Shown one piece after another: positions 33,475 through 42,338 of a stretch of 64,000 nucleotides of DNA (position 1 is its first letter; each line of letters begins with the position of its first letter). The DNA is from Clostridium sporogenes. Its GTDB lineage: Bacteria > Bacillota > Clostridia > Clostridiales > Clostridiaceae. The notes below the pieces were generated by a model. It was given only the letters and a program-made list of their open reading frames with translations. It searched no databases and had not been told where the DNA came from. The stretch is from positions 2,170,001 through 2,234,000 of the forward strand of contig NZ_CP011663.1 of NCBI RefSeq assembly GCF_001020205.1. Reading direction: 5' to 3'. Made by a program: the position numbers and the translations under genes.

Positions 33475-33797
33475 TTTATTTCCCCCCTTACATTGATTAT
33501 GTTTTTTAAGAGGGTTATATTTACATTATTATTTTTTAATTTAATTTTTTCTTTTTCATAATTCTCTTTTGAATCCTTTTCTATACCATTTCTTTCTTCA
33601 TTATCATCATATATTATTATATTATGAATAAAAATAATATTCATATTTAAATTTGAATATTCATTAAACTTATCGCATAATTTTAAGGACTCTTCCACAT
33701 ACTCATTATAATTTAAAACTGATTCAGAATTCTTTATAATTATAAAATTTATATTACCTTGATTTTGAAATTCACATTTACAATCCTGTTTCACCAT
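33471..33797 (-). CDS. Small protein of unknown function
   Basis: I do not recognise this 108-residue protein. It begins VKQDCKCEFQNQGNINFIIIKNSES, has a possible alternating beta region (MNIIFIHNIIIYDDNEERN), then a Lys/Glu-rich stretch and NVNITLLKNIINVRGEIK. It has a good ribosome site (AAGGAGAG) and an ATGA overlap with paralogue A downstream, so the two are made together. The Asn-Ile-Asn-Phe element faintly echoes the C-termini of its neighbours. Confidence 0.6.
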   Translation of the reverse strand: MVKQDCKCEFQNQGNINFIIIKNSESVLNYNEYVEESLKLCDKFNEYSNLNMNIIFIHNIIIYDDNEERNGIEKDSKENYEKEKIKLKNNNVNITLLKNIINVRGEIK

Positions 33798-33984
33798 CCT
33801 ACTTCTCTCCTTACATTTTATTAATATCTTATAAAGAGCTATTATGTAATGTTTTACAATGTAAAACTAGGATTAAATTTCTTAAAATAGAAATTACTAT
33901 AGGGTTATTTTCCCATAGTAATTTCTAAGCAAAATAGTCTATTTATAACCTGATAAAACTAAATAAATACTTTCTAATCAACCT

Positions 33985-34266
33985 TTAAATTTTAACTATA
34001 AAGTTTAAATTTGTGTTTACTATAGTGGCTTGACCTGTAGTTTTAGACTTTGTTTCCATATCTTTATCATTGTCTCGAAGATTTTCCATCAATTCATCAA
34101 AATGATTTTTAGTTTTATTAACATCTCTTCCTGCACCATCATCATCATTAACTGTATTAGGAGCCACTAATATATTATAGTTTTTATTATAAGCAAAAGC
34201 TGCTGCATTAGATTCTAATTTATCCTCTTTTGGTTCTTGACAATATCTTCTTGATTCTTCATTCAT
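33985..34266 (-). CDS. Small acidic protein of unknown function (paralogue B)
   Basis: A 93-residue paralogue of the product at 33109. The core AAFAYNKNYNILVAPNT, the Asp/Lys-rich DNDKDMETKSKTTG and the ending ATIVNTNLNFIVKI align; the N-terminal repeat region is shorter. AAAGGAGG precedes the start. There is no signal peptide or membrane segment. The interval 34267-34567 upstream holds no gene I can support. Confidence 0.65.
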   Translation of the reverse strand: MNEESRRYCQEPKEDKLESNAAAFAYNKNYNILVAPNTVNDDDGAGRDVNKTKNHFDELMENLRDNDKDMETKSKTTGQATIVNTNLNFIVKI

Positions 34267-34567
34267 TTTTCTTAACCTCCTTTATATTTTTATGTTAAAA
34301 AAGGAGTATTATAATAGCTAAATATTAACTAAATTAAAAGAACATTCATATATTTTTTTAATTATAGTATATGAACATTCCTCTATGTTTTTATATGCAT
34401 TTTAATTTTTTTACTTATAATGGTATTTTATTTTATCTTAATATATCTTATTCTTAATTTTAAAATATGACACTAATATTTAAACTTATATTTTATATTT
34501 TCTCGGAACTATAAAATTATCGTTATAAATACACTATTTAGGTAATAGATTTATAAAATTATTTATT

Positions 34568-34996
34568 TTATAATACCTCTTTTAAAATAATAATTACATC
34601 TGATACTAATTTAGGACAAAATGTAGTCAGTAATTCTTCTTCCTTAATCTTTTTCATATCTTCAGAATTTGTAAGATCATATCCTAGAAGATTTTTACAT
34701 GTATCTGAATCATATTTTTTTAAAAATTTTTCTCTAAATTCTATTAACTTAGCAATATTTTGTTCTTTTATATGAGGGGTATTTGCCATACTATGACCAT
34801 ATTTTAATCCTATTGCCATAAGCGCTCCAGTCACTGCTCCACAGGTACTTCCACAAAACATTCCTCCACCAAAACATGCTGATACTTTTTTAGCTGTAAT
34901 CTCATCTATATCCAAATCTTTAGCTACACTACTTAAAACTACTTGTGAACAATCAAACCCCTCTGAAAAAGCTTTTAAAACCTGTTGTTCATTCAC
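34568..34996 (-). CDS. C_GCAxxG_C_C family redox-type protein
   Basis: A 142-residue helical protein of the C_GCAxxG_C_C family. The family's cysteines are visible: FDCSQVVLSSVA near residue 15, CFGGGMFCGSTCGAVTGALMAIG near 42-64, DTCKNLLG near 98 and the final FCPKLVSD. The family may bind a metal, Fe-S cluster or act in redox; function is not established. It is divergent from the ArsS-type radical SAM operon and shares a 357-bp intergenic region with a 26-bp palindrome. Confidence 0.82.
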   Translation of the reverse strand: MNEQQVLKAFSEGFDCSQVVLSSVAKDLDIDEITAKKVSACFGGGMFCGSTCGAVTGALMAIGLKYGHSMANTPHIKEQNIAKLIEFREKFLKKYDSDTCKNLLGYDLTNSEDMKKIKEEELLTTFCPKLVSDVIIILKEVL

Positions 34997-35113
34997 TTAT
35001 ATAACCTCCCTATTTATAGTAAATTAGAAAATTTTGATAATTTTATTATATCATATACTATACTCATCATACCTAATAAAGGGTCGAATATTGTAAAATA
35101 TTGATAATATATA

Positions 35114-35139
35114 GTAATACATAAGAATTAATGTATTAC
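35114..35139. promoter_or_regulatory. Palindrome in the divergent intergenic region
   Basis: GTAATACAT and ATGTATTAC are perfect 9-bp arms with an 8-bp spacer, ending 10 bp before the -35 of the plus-strand promoter. This is a good operator candidate for either gene; the regulator is unknown. No small gene was found in 34997-35353. Confidence 0.45.
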
Positions 35140-35149
35140 GTTTTTCTAT

Positions 35150-35178
35150 TTGACACAAATTAACCAAGCATATACAAT
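35150..35178 (+). promoter_or_regulatory. Sigma-A promoter of the ArsS-type operon
   Basis: TTGACA, 17 bp, TACAAT is an almost perfect sigma-A promoter. Transcription would start near 35185 and give a leader of about 165 nt, in which I recognise no riboswitch. Confidence 0.75.
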
Positions 35179-35353
35179 AATTGTGATTATATACTAAAAA
35201 TTAACATAACCTTGTAGTTGTTTTAGTAAATAAATCTATATAAATAAAATAACTAATATATAAATTATTTATACTTATATAAAAGCTATCTATAAGTATG
35301 TAGTTTAAATTTAATATTTAAAATTATTTTAAAAACTTAAAGGAGGATATACA

Positions 35354-35686
35354 ATGAATACTTATTACGATCCACAGGATCTTATAAAGTTTGAAACAAT
35401 TGGAGAAGATGCCCCTGGATTATGGGACAAATTTCTTGACTATTATGGTGAGGTTTTTAAAGAAGGGAATTTAACTGCTCGTGAAAAAGCAATTATAGCT
35501 TTAGCAGTAGCACACGCATTACAATGCCCTTATTGCATAGATTCTTATACTCAAACTTGTTTAGAACAGGGCGTAAATAAAGAACAAATGATGGAAGCAA
35601 TTCATGTAGCCGCTGCAATTCGTGGAGGTGCTACTTTAGTTCATGGTGTTCAAATGAAAAATGTAGCAAATAAATTAGAACTTTAA
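35354..35686 (+). CDS. AhpD-like / carboxymuconolactone decarboxylase-family protein associated with ArsS
   Basis: A 110-residue single-domain AhpD/CMD protein. The redox motif CPYCIDSYTQTC with CxxC, followed by a family-type HVAAAIRGGATLVHG helix, fits the peroxidase-like protein that usually accompanies ArsS-type radical SAM proteins. Such proteins reduce peroxides or disulfides through the CxxC pair. It is 12 bp upstream of the radical SAM gene, in the same operon. The start has AAAGGAGGA. Confidence 0.87.
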   Translation: MNTYYDPQDLIKFETIGEDAPGLWDKFLDYYGEVFKEGNLTAREKAIIALAVAHALQCPYCIDSYTQTCLEQGVNKEQMMEAIHVAAAIRGGATLVHGVQMKNVANKLEL

Positions 35687-35698
35687 AGGGAGTAACAT

Positions 35699-36679
35699 AT
35701 GAATAATAAAAGTTATTTAGATAAATTAGATTGTATTCCTAGCTTTGAAAGCAAAGTGACTAATAAAGATTTTTGTAAAACTAATAAATCCTTAACAACA
35801 ATGCAGATAAATATTGGAAAGCTTTGTAATTTAGCCTGTAGACATTGCCATGTAGAAGCAGGTCCAAGCCGTACAGAAATTATGAATTTAGAAACTATGA
35901 AAGATTGTCTACAGGTTTTTAAAGAAAATAATTTTTCTATTTTAGACATTACTGGAGGAGCTCCAGAAATGAATCCTAATTTAGAGTGGCTTATTAAAGA
36001 AGCTATAAAAATAGGAGCTAAGATTATTATACGCTCAAATTTAGTTATATTAAAAGAGGAAAAATATAAACATTTACTAAAATTTTATTTGGAAAATAAG
36101 GTAGAAGTGGTATGTTCTCTTCCATATTATAGTGCTAAAGATACAGATAGACAGCGTGGTGAAGGAGTTTTTAATGAAAGTATTAATATATTAAAAAAAT
36201 TAAACAAGCTAGGATATGGTAAAGATGAATCTCTAGTTTTAAATCTTGTATACAATCCGGGAGGAGCTTTTTTACCACCACCTCAAGAATCCCTAGAATT
36301 ACAATATAAACAAAAATTGAAAAAAGAATATGGAATAATATTTAATCATTTATTTACAATTACTAATAATCCTGTAGGCCGTTTTGGAGCATTTCTTAAA
36401 AGAAGTAATAACTTAGAAGGATATATGGAAAGACTTTCAAATAGTTTTAACTCATCAACAATAGAAAATATGATGTGTAGAAATCAGCTATCTATTGGCT
36501 GGGATGGAAAGCTCTATGATTGTGACTTCAACCAAACATTAGGATGGACTATTAATGGTAAAAATCATATTAGTATGCTAAAAGGTAATCCCATTGAAAA
36601 ACGGCAAATTTCTTTAGGAAACCATTGCTATGCTTGTACTGCTGGTAGTGGATCAAGTTGTGGCGGATCTACTACATAA
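35699..36679 (+). CDS. arsS: ArsS-type radical SAM / Cys-rich domain protein
   Basis: A 326-residue radical SAM enzyme. The cluster motif is CNLACRHCH (CxxxCxxC) near residue 43, followed by VEAGPSRTE and DITGGAPEMNP. The C-terminal half holds VYNPGGAFLPPPQ, the motif NNPVGRFG, MCRNQLSIGWDGKLYDCDFNQ and the Cys-rich end HCYACTAGSGSSCGGST. This matches ArsS, assigned to arsenosugar synthesis (joining the 5'-deoxyadenosyl group to dimethylarsinate). The arsenite methyltransferase ArsM that would supply the substrate is not in the window, so the substrate here is uncertain. Some family members carry selenocysteine; this one has cysteines. Confidence 0.85.
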   Translation: MNNKSYLDKLDCIPSFESKVTNKDFCKTNKSLTTMQINIGKLCNLACRHCHVEAGPSRTEIMNLETMKDCLQVFKENNFSILDITGGAPEMNPNLEWLIKEAIKIGAKIIIRSNLVILKEEKYKHLLKFYLENKVEVVCSLPYYSAKDTDRQRGEGVFNESINILKKLNKLGYGKDESLVLNLVYNPGGAFLPPPQESLELQYKQKLKKEYGIIFNHLFTITNNPVGRFGAFLKRSNNLEGYMERLSNSFNSSTIENMMCRNQLSIGWDGKLYDCDFNQTLGWTINGKNHISMLKGNPIEKRQISLGNHCYACTAGSGSSCGGSTT

Positions 36680-36687
36680 TAAAAACC

Positions 36688-36721
36688 AAAATACAGAGTT
36701 TTGCTATAAATTCTGTATTTT
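36688..36721 (+). terminator. Terminator of the ArsS-type operon
   Basis: AAAATACAGA pairs with TCTGTATTTT around a short loop, followed by a T-rich tract, 9 bp after the stop codon. Confidence 0.75.
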
Positions 36722-36978
36722 AGCTTTTATATTTATAATAAATATTAATATATAAGATATTATTTTTATTATTTATAAGCCATTAAGGTTCCTTTAAAGT
36801 TTTAATGAATCTTATTATAACCTCTCTTTTTAACTTAATTAATAATGTATTTATTTTTCATATACACTAATGCCTTAACTATAATTATTTTATATATTGA
36901 AACATTTCATTGTCCTTATATAAAAATATGCATAGAATAAATTTGAGTGTAAAAAATTTTGGGAGGATTTATTTACTT

Positions 36979-37734
36979 ATGAAATGTATAAATTTTAATA
37001 ACTTTAAATGGGAAAAAGAAAACTTGCAAAGAAAAAAATATGAATATGATGCGGAAAAGTTTTTTTCTAATGGCTACTATTCCTCGAATTCAAAAGAAAA
37101 AATGAAGTTTTATACTATAGCAATAAAGCTTAACCCTAGTTTTGTAAATGCTTATTTTAATAGAGCTGAGTTATATAAAGAATTAGAAAAATATAATAAA
37201 GCTATAGAGGATTATAACAAAATTTTAGAATTAGATCCTAAAGATAAAGATTGTTACAATAATAGAGCTATTGTATATTATTTAATAAAAGATTATAATA
37301 AAGCCCTAAAAGACTTAGATAAATTAGTTTCCATGGATAAACATTATAAAAACATATATTTTAATAGAGGTATGATTTTCTTAGGAATAGCTGATTATAA
37401 AAGAGCAGCCATTGAGTTTACAAAAGCTATACATGAAGACTCAAAAGATAGTGAAGCCTATGAAAATAGAGCTTTTGCTTACTATAATTTAAAAAAATAT
37501 TCCCCTTCTATAAAAGACTATACTAATGCTATTAAACTCACACCTGAAAATAAAAATATTTACTTAAATAGAGGAACTATATATTATAAAATAAAAAACT
37601 ATGAAAAGGCTATATCTGACTATATGAAAGCTTTAAATTCTAAAGAAAAAGATCCTTCTTTTTATCATGAAGTTTATACTAATTGTAGTGATAAACTTAA
37701 TAAAAAAATTGTACCCTTTGTTAATTTCAAATAA
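36979..37734 (+). CDS. Tetratricopeptide repeat (TPR) protein
   Basis: A protein of about 251 residues made almost wholly of TPR units of 34 residues, from about residue 30: for example KLNPSFVNAYFNRAELYKEL, EKYNKAIEDYNKILELDPKD, then NNRAIVYYLIKDYNKALKDL and four further units, ending in a capping helix. TPRs bind protein partners. No enzymatic domain or signal peptide is seen and the partner is unknown. The ATG at 36979 has GGGAGG 12 bp upstream; a longer reading from a TTG at 36910 has no good ribosome site. Confidence 0.8.
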   Translation: MKCINFNNFKWEKENLQRKKYEYDAEKFFSNGYYSSNSKEKMKFYTIAIKLNPSFVNAYFNRAELYKELEKYNKAIEDYNKILELDPKDKDCYNNRAIVYYLIKDYNKALKDLDKLVSMDKHYKNIYFNRGMIFLGIADYKRAAIEFTKAIHEDSKDSEAYENRAFAYYNLKKYSPSIKDYTNAIKLTPENKNIYLNRGTIYYKIKNYEKAISDYMKALNSKEKDPSFYHEVYTNCSDKLNKKIVPFVNFK

Positions 37735-37967
37735 CATAATATATGAAAAGGTTTTCAATAAAATCCTATTCTAAAAAACAATGTAACTGTTATAATACAC
37801 TTTTCTTAAACTTTACTATATATTTTAGTAATTTCTATGGAGCACTAAAGAAGCCTAAAAATCTATTTCAAGTGTTCCATATGTTTTATTTATCACAATT
37901 AATATTAATTTAAAATTGTTATTAATTACGAATCTAAAGAATTAAAATATGAAGAAATCAAAGCTTA

Positions 37968-39398
37968 CTATGCAAGCTTTAATTTTTCATCTATCTTTAA
38001 TAACTTATCTTTATCTTCTGCTGAAAATACAATTGTATCATTTGCTTTAATTACAGTTGTTCCATTAGGAGTAATAATTTTTTCCCCTCTTCTAACCATA
38101 ATTATTAAAACATCCCTTGGTATCCCCATATCCTCTATAGCTTTACCTACCAATTTACTGTTTTTATCAATATTAATTTCTAATAATTCCACTGGAAGCT
38201 CTTCATAATCATTAAAAGTTTTAAGCACCGTTTCTTCCTCTCCTACTAGATTAAGCTTCTTAGCTATAGGAATGAAAAGTGTTCCTTGAACTAAAACAGA
38301 TACTAAAGCCACAAAGAATACTATATTAAATATTTCATCTGCTACTGGAAGTCCCGCTATTAATGGATAAGTAGCGAAAACAATAGAGGCCACACCACGG
38401 AATCCAACCCAGGACACAAGTAACTTATCTTTTATAGGTTTTTTAAATAATGTTAATACAAGAAATACTGCTATTGGACGTGCTATAAATATAATAAAAG
38501 CTGCAGTTACAGTTCCACTTAATGCTACCTTTAATAATTGAGATGGAAAAACTAATAATCCTAAAGTAAAGAATAGTAGAATTTGCATAAGCCAAGATAT
38601 ACCATCAAAATAACGAACTAAACTTACCTTTTGCACAAGTTTACTATTTCCCATAACTAACCCTGTAATATAAACTGCTAAAAATCCATTTCCCATGAGT
38701 GCATTGGCTATAGAATAGGATAATAAAGCAACACTAATAGCCAAAACAGAATAAAGACCCTCGATATCAAGGTTTATATTATTAATTAACCACAAGGAAA
38801 TTTTCCCTACTAAAAATCCCACCAAAACTCCTATTAATATTTGTGTTATAAGAAGCATTGCTATATTTTGCTCGTTACCTGTCATAAGGCCTAAAAAAAT
38901 GGTAGTTAACATATATGCCATTGGATCATTTGACCCACTTTCCATTTCCAACATAGGAGCTAAACTGTTTTTTAGATTTAAATTTTTAGAACGCAAAATA
39001 GAAAATACAGAAGCTGCGTCTGTAGAGGAAATAATTGAACCCAGCAACATTCCTTCAAGAAAAGTCATACCAAGAAAATAATGAGCAAAAATACCTACAA
39101 GAAGAGCTGTTAGCGCTACTCCAATAGTAGCAAGAACTGTAGATGCAAAAGCCACAGGTTTGGCTGTTTTCCAGTTTGTTTCAAATCCACCAGAAAACAT
39201 AATAAATAAAAGTCCAAAATTACATAACTTACTGGCTAATTGAGAATTATCAAAATAAATTCCTCCTAAGCCTTCCGATCCCATTATCATGCCCATTGCA
39301 AGAAATATAATAAGCGTAGGCACACCATACTTATATAAAACTTTACTTGAGATTACACATAGAAATAAAATCACACCAGAGATTAATAAAACATCCAT
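37968..39398 (-). CDS. CPA1-family K+(Na+)/H+ antiporter with C-terminal TrkA_C domain
   Basis: A 476-residue membrane antiporter of the NhaP2/CvrA type. About 12-13 hydrophobic segments fill residues 1-390, including GLLFIMFSGGFETNW, the ion-binding SSTDAASVFSILRSKNL and EMESGSNDPMAYML. The soluble end (about 400-476: LEINIDKNSKLVGKAIEDMGIPRDVLIIMVRRGEKIITPNG) is a TrkA_C/RCK-C domain, which in relatives binds nucleotides such as c-di-AMP and regulates K+ efflux. It is a monocistronic gene. No ydaO-type riboswitch was seen upstream. Confidence 0.88.
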   Translation of the reverse strand: MDVLLISGVILFLCVISSKVLYKYGVPTLIIFLAMGMIMGSEGLGGIYFDNSQLASKLCNFGLLFIMFSGGFETNWKTAKPVAFASTVLATIGVALTALLVGIFAHYFLGMTFLEGMLLGSIISSTDAASVFSILRSKNLNLKNSLAPMLEMESGSNDPMAYMLTTIFLGLMTGNEQNIAMLLITQILIGVLVGFLVGKISLWLINNINLDIEGLYSVLAISVALLSYSIANALMGNGFLAVYITGLVMGNSKLVQKVSLVRYFDGISWLMQILLFFTLGLLVFPSQLLKVALSGTVTAAFIIFIARPIAVFLVLTLFKKPIKDKLLVSWVGFRGVASIVFATYPLIAGLPVADEIFNIVFFVALVSVLVQGTLFIPIAKKLNLVGEEETVLKTFNDYEELPVELLEINIDKNSKLVGKAIEDMGIPRDVLIIMVRRGEKIITPNGTTVIKANDTIVFSAEDKDKLLKIDEKLKLA

Positions 39399-39693
39399 AC
39401 ACTACCTCCAACCTTTATGTTTATTCATCTTTATGTCTTTGATTAATAAAAAAGTGAAGTGAAAATAGAGATTAATTAGAATAAATATTTATATCCTCAT
39501 ATTGGGATATTTAATTATAACATATAAATTTTAAGCATTTTTCAATATTCATATTAAAATATTTTAAATATTTTATAAAGAAATGTTTTTTATAAAGAAC
39601 ATATTTAAAAAAATAACTTACTATAAAATTATTAGAAAATAAAATATAATTTTGCAAAAGAGTGTTTTCTTCCATCTAAAGATTAAAATTTTT

Positions 39694-39807
39694 TATCTAA
39701 GGTCTTGCCACTGTTATCTTCCATGTTTATAAAAAAGCAAATATCCAATAATGATAATAACTTTTACATAATACCACGGAATCCTTACAGTGGCTAGACA
39801 TAAGATA
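39694..39807. repeat. Inverted repeat pair between antiporter and htpG genes
   Basis: TATCTAAGGTCTTGCCACTG (39694-39713) matches the reverse complement of 39787-39807 at 18 of 21 positions (TATCTTATGTCTAGCCACTG). The arms enclose 72 bp. It lies in a 521-bp region (39399-39919) without genes. It may be a long stem-loop RNA, or the ends of a tiny mobile element. Confidence 0.5.
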
Positions 39808-39919
39808 AATCATCTAAAAATCCAGATAAACATAATAATATATATTAATTTTTAGATATTATTCATATTATAAATTTTTATGTTAATATTATTCAAAAAC
39901 CTTTTCTAAATAGATATAT

Positions 39920-41800
39920 CTATTTCATTATTTTACAAATATTATTTGTAAATTCTACTGGATCATTTATTGTTAATCCTTCTATAAGTAAGGCTTGATT
40001 GTACAATAAATCTGTGTATAATTTAAGTTTATCTTTATCTCCTTCGTAAGCTTCTTTTAATGACTTAAATACATCATGATTTATATTTATTTCTAAAACT
40101 TTATCTGCTTTTATGTTTTCATTGTTAGGCATAGCATTTAATACTTTCTCCATTTCAATTGAAAGCTCACCCTCATTTGCTAAGCATACTGGATGATTTT
40201 TTAATCTTTTTGAGGCTCTAACATCTTTAACTTTTCCTGATAAAATATCCTTCATAGATTCAAACAATTCTTTGTTTTCTTTATCCTCAGAGCTAGATGT
40301 ATTTTCTTTCTCCTCACCTTCTATACCTAAGTCACCACTTGATACAGATTTGAATTCTTTCTCTTTATAATTCATAAGCATTTTAATAGCAAATTCATCT
40401 ATATCATCTGTAAAATATAGTACTTCATAGCCTTTATCTAATACTCCTTCTATTTGTGGAAGTTTTTCAATTCTTTCATTAGATTCCCCTACAGCATAAT
40501 AAATATATTTTTGGTCCTCTGGCATTCTAGAAACATATTCATCCAAAGTAACCATCTTTTTCTCTTTAGAGGAATAGAACATTAATAGATCCTGTAGTAT
40601 CTCTTTGTTACTTCCAAAATCACTGTAAATACCATATTTTAATTGTCTACCAAAGGATTCATAGAATTTTTCATACTTTTCTCTTTCCTTTTTTAATAAG
40701 CTTTCTAATTCATTTTTAATTTTAGTTTTTATGTTTTTAGCAATCAGCTTTAATTGTCTATCATGTTGTAGTATTTCTCTAGATATGTTAAGAGATAAAT
40801 CCTCAGAATCTACTATACCTTTAACAAACCCAAAATAGTCTGGTAATAAATCTCCGCACTTATTCATAATTAAAACACCGCTTGAATATAGCTCTAGACC
40901 TTTTTCATATTCTTTTGTATAGAAATCATAAGGTGTTGTTTCTGGGATAAATAAAATAGCATTGTAACTTACTACTCCATCAACACTAGTATGAATATAT
41001 TTTATTGGTTTATCAAAACCATAATGCTTTTCAGCATAAAAATTCTCATAATCCTCTGCTTTTAGCTCATTTTTATTCTTTCTCCAAATAGGAACCATAC
41101 TATTTATAGTTTCTTCTTCTTTGTATTCTTCAAATTCCTCTTTATTGTCCTCTTTAGGTTTTGTCTTTGTTAAATCCATTTTTATTGGGTATCTAATAAA
41201 ATCAGAGTATTTTTTGATTATAGATTTTAATGTATATTCATCTAAAAACTCATCATAGTTTTCTTCTTCTGTATTATCTTTAATTTTAAGTATAATTTCT
41301 GTACCATAGGATTCCTTTTCACAAGGTTCTATAGTGTAACCCTCAGCTCCCTTTGAATTCCATTTGTAAGCCTTATCCTCTCCAAAGGCTTTACTTATAA
41401 CTGTAACATCATCAGATACTAAAAAAGCTGAATAAAAGCCTACACCAAATTGACCTATTATGTCGTAGCCTTCTTTTACTTCATTTTCTTTTTTAAATTG
41501 CAAAGATCCACTCTTAGCTATAACCCCAAGATTATTCTCAAGCTCTTCCTTTGTCATACCAATACCAGTATCAGCAATTTTTAATATTCTATTTTCCTTA
41601 TCAGAAATTACTTTAATATAGTAATCATCCCTTTCAAATTTTAAGGAATCATCTGTTAGAGTTTTGTAATAAATTTTATCAATAGCATCACTAGCATTGG
41701 AAATAAGTTCCCTTAAAAAAATCTCCTTATGAGTATAAATTGAGTTAATCATAAGATCTAAAAGTCTTTTAGATTCCGCTTTGAATTGTTTAGTTTCCAT
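39920..41800 (-). CDS. htpG: Molecular chaperone HtpG (Hsp90)
   Basis: A 626-residue cytoplasmic Hsp90. The N-terminal GHKL ATPase domain (to about 220) has the E/N motif RELISNASDAIDKI, DTGIGMTKEEL and GQFGVGFYSAF. The middle domain (about 225-500) has GVVSYNAILFIPE, and LSLNISREILQHD carries the catalytic Arg. The C-terminal dimerisation domain follows. Length is normal for bacterial HtpG. It helps fold client proteins under stress. A CIRCE operator 75 bp upstream suggests repression by HrcA. The start has GGGAGAG. Confidence 0.97.
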   Translation of the reverse strand: METKQFKAESKRLLDLMINSIYTHKEIFLRELISNASDAIDKIYYKTLTDDSLKFERDDYYIKVISDKENRILKIADTGIGMTKEELENNLGVIAKSGSLQFKKENEVKEGYDIIGQFGVGFYSAFLVSDDVTVISKAFGEDKAYKWNSKGAEGYTIEPCEKESYGTEIILKIKDNTEEENYDEFLDEYTLKSIIKKYSDFIRYPIKMDLTKTKPKEDNKEEFEEYKEEETINSMVPIWRKNKNELKAEDYENFYAEKHYGFDKPIKYIHTSVDGVVSYNAILFIPETTPYDFYTKEYEKGLELYSSGVLIMNKCGDLLPDYFGFVKGIVDSEDLSLNISREILQHDRQLKLIAKNIKTKIKNELESLLKKEREKYEKFYESFGRQLKYGIYSDFGSNKEILQDLLMFYSSKEKKMVTLDEYVSRMPEDQKYIYYAVGESNERIEKLPQIEGVLDKGYEVLYFTDDIDEFAIKMLMNYKEKEFKSVSSGDLGIEGEEKENTSSSEDKENKELFESMKDILSGKVKDVRASKRLKNHPVCLANEGELSIEMEKVLNAMPNNENIKADKVLEININHDVFKSLKEAYEGDKDKLKLYTDLLYNQALLIEGLTINDPVEFTNNICKIMK

Positions 41801-41875
41801 ATTAGTCTCTCCCTTCAGAATAAAAACTACAAATACACTTTTATGTATTTATTGTAATCTTATGTAGTATAATTG

Positions 41876-41902
41876 TTAGCACTTTAACCTAACGAGTGCT
41901 AA
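41876..41902 (-). promoter_or_regulatory. CIRCE operator (HrcA) upstream of htpG
   Basis: TTAGCACTT (41876-41884), 9 bp, GAGTGCTAA (41894-41902): the CIRCE inverted repeat with a single mismatch in one arm. A minus-strand -10 like TATACT follows immediately. HrcA binding here is inferred from the motif. The region 41903-42338 upstream holds nothing else recognisable. Confidence 0.88.
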
Positions 41903-42338
41903 CGCTACTTTTTATATAACATATTTAAGGATTTATGTCAATATTTTAAGAAATTAATTAATAGCTATTATCCCTCTGAAGGCCAATAATTACATGCTTT
42001 TTATAAAAAATTTTATTTAAACACAATAACTGATTAGCTACAAAAAATATAAATAAAATAAAAATACTGTATATAAAATTCTAAAAGAAATTATCCTAAA
42101 TTTCATTATCTCCCTATATTCTTAATAATTCCTTTTGTAAATTATAAGAATATGCGCATAAAGACCTCCAAATGATAACAACTTAATAAAGTCTAATCTT
42201 ATATAGTAAATTATAGATTTTAATAAATTGTAAGAAATATTTAATATAAAATGTAAAAAACTAATATTAAGTCATAAAATACATGTTAAAATATTATTAT
42301 ATAAAATTTTTATATTTCATATTGAAAGGAGAACAAAA

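Noticed and set aside
33264..33509. Plus-strand open frame overlapping the small minus-strand genes
   Set aside because: It is a mirror of the AT-rich coding strand, has no ribosome site, and lies opposite two genes with good starts.
39399..39600. c-di-AMP (ydaO) riboswitch before the antiporter gene
   Set aside because: None of the conserved purine-rich blocks of that motif can be seen in the region.
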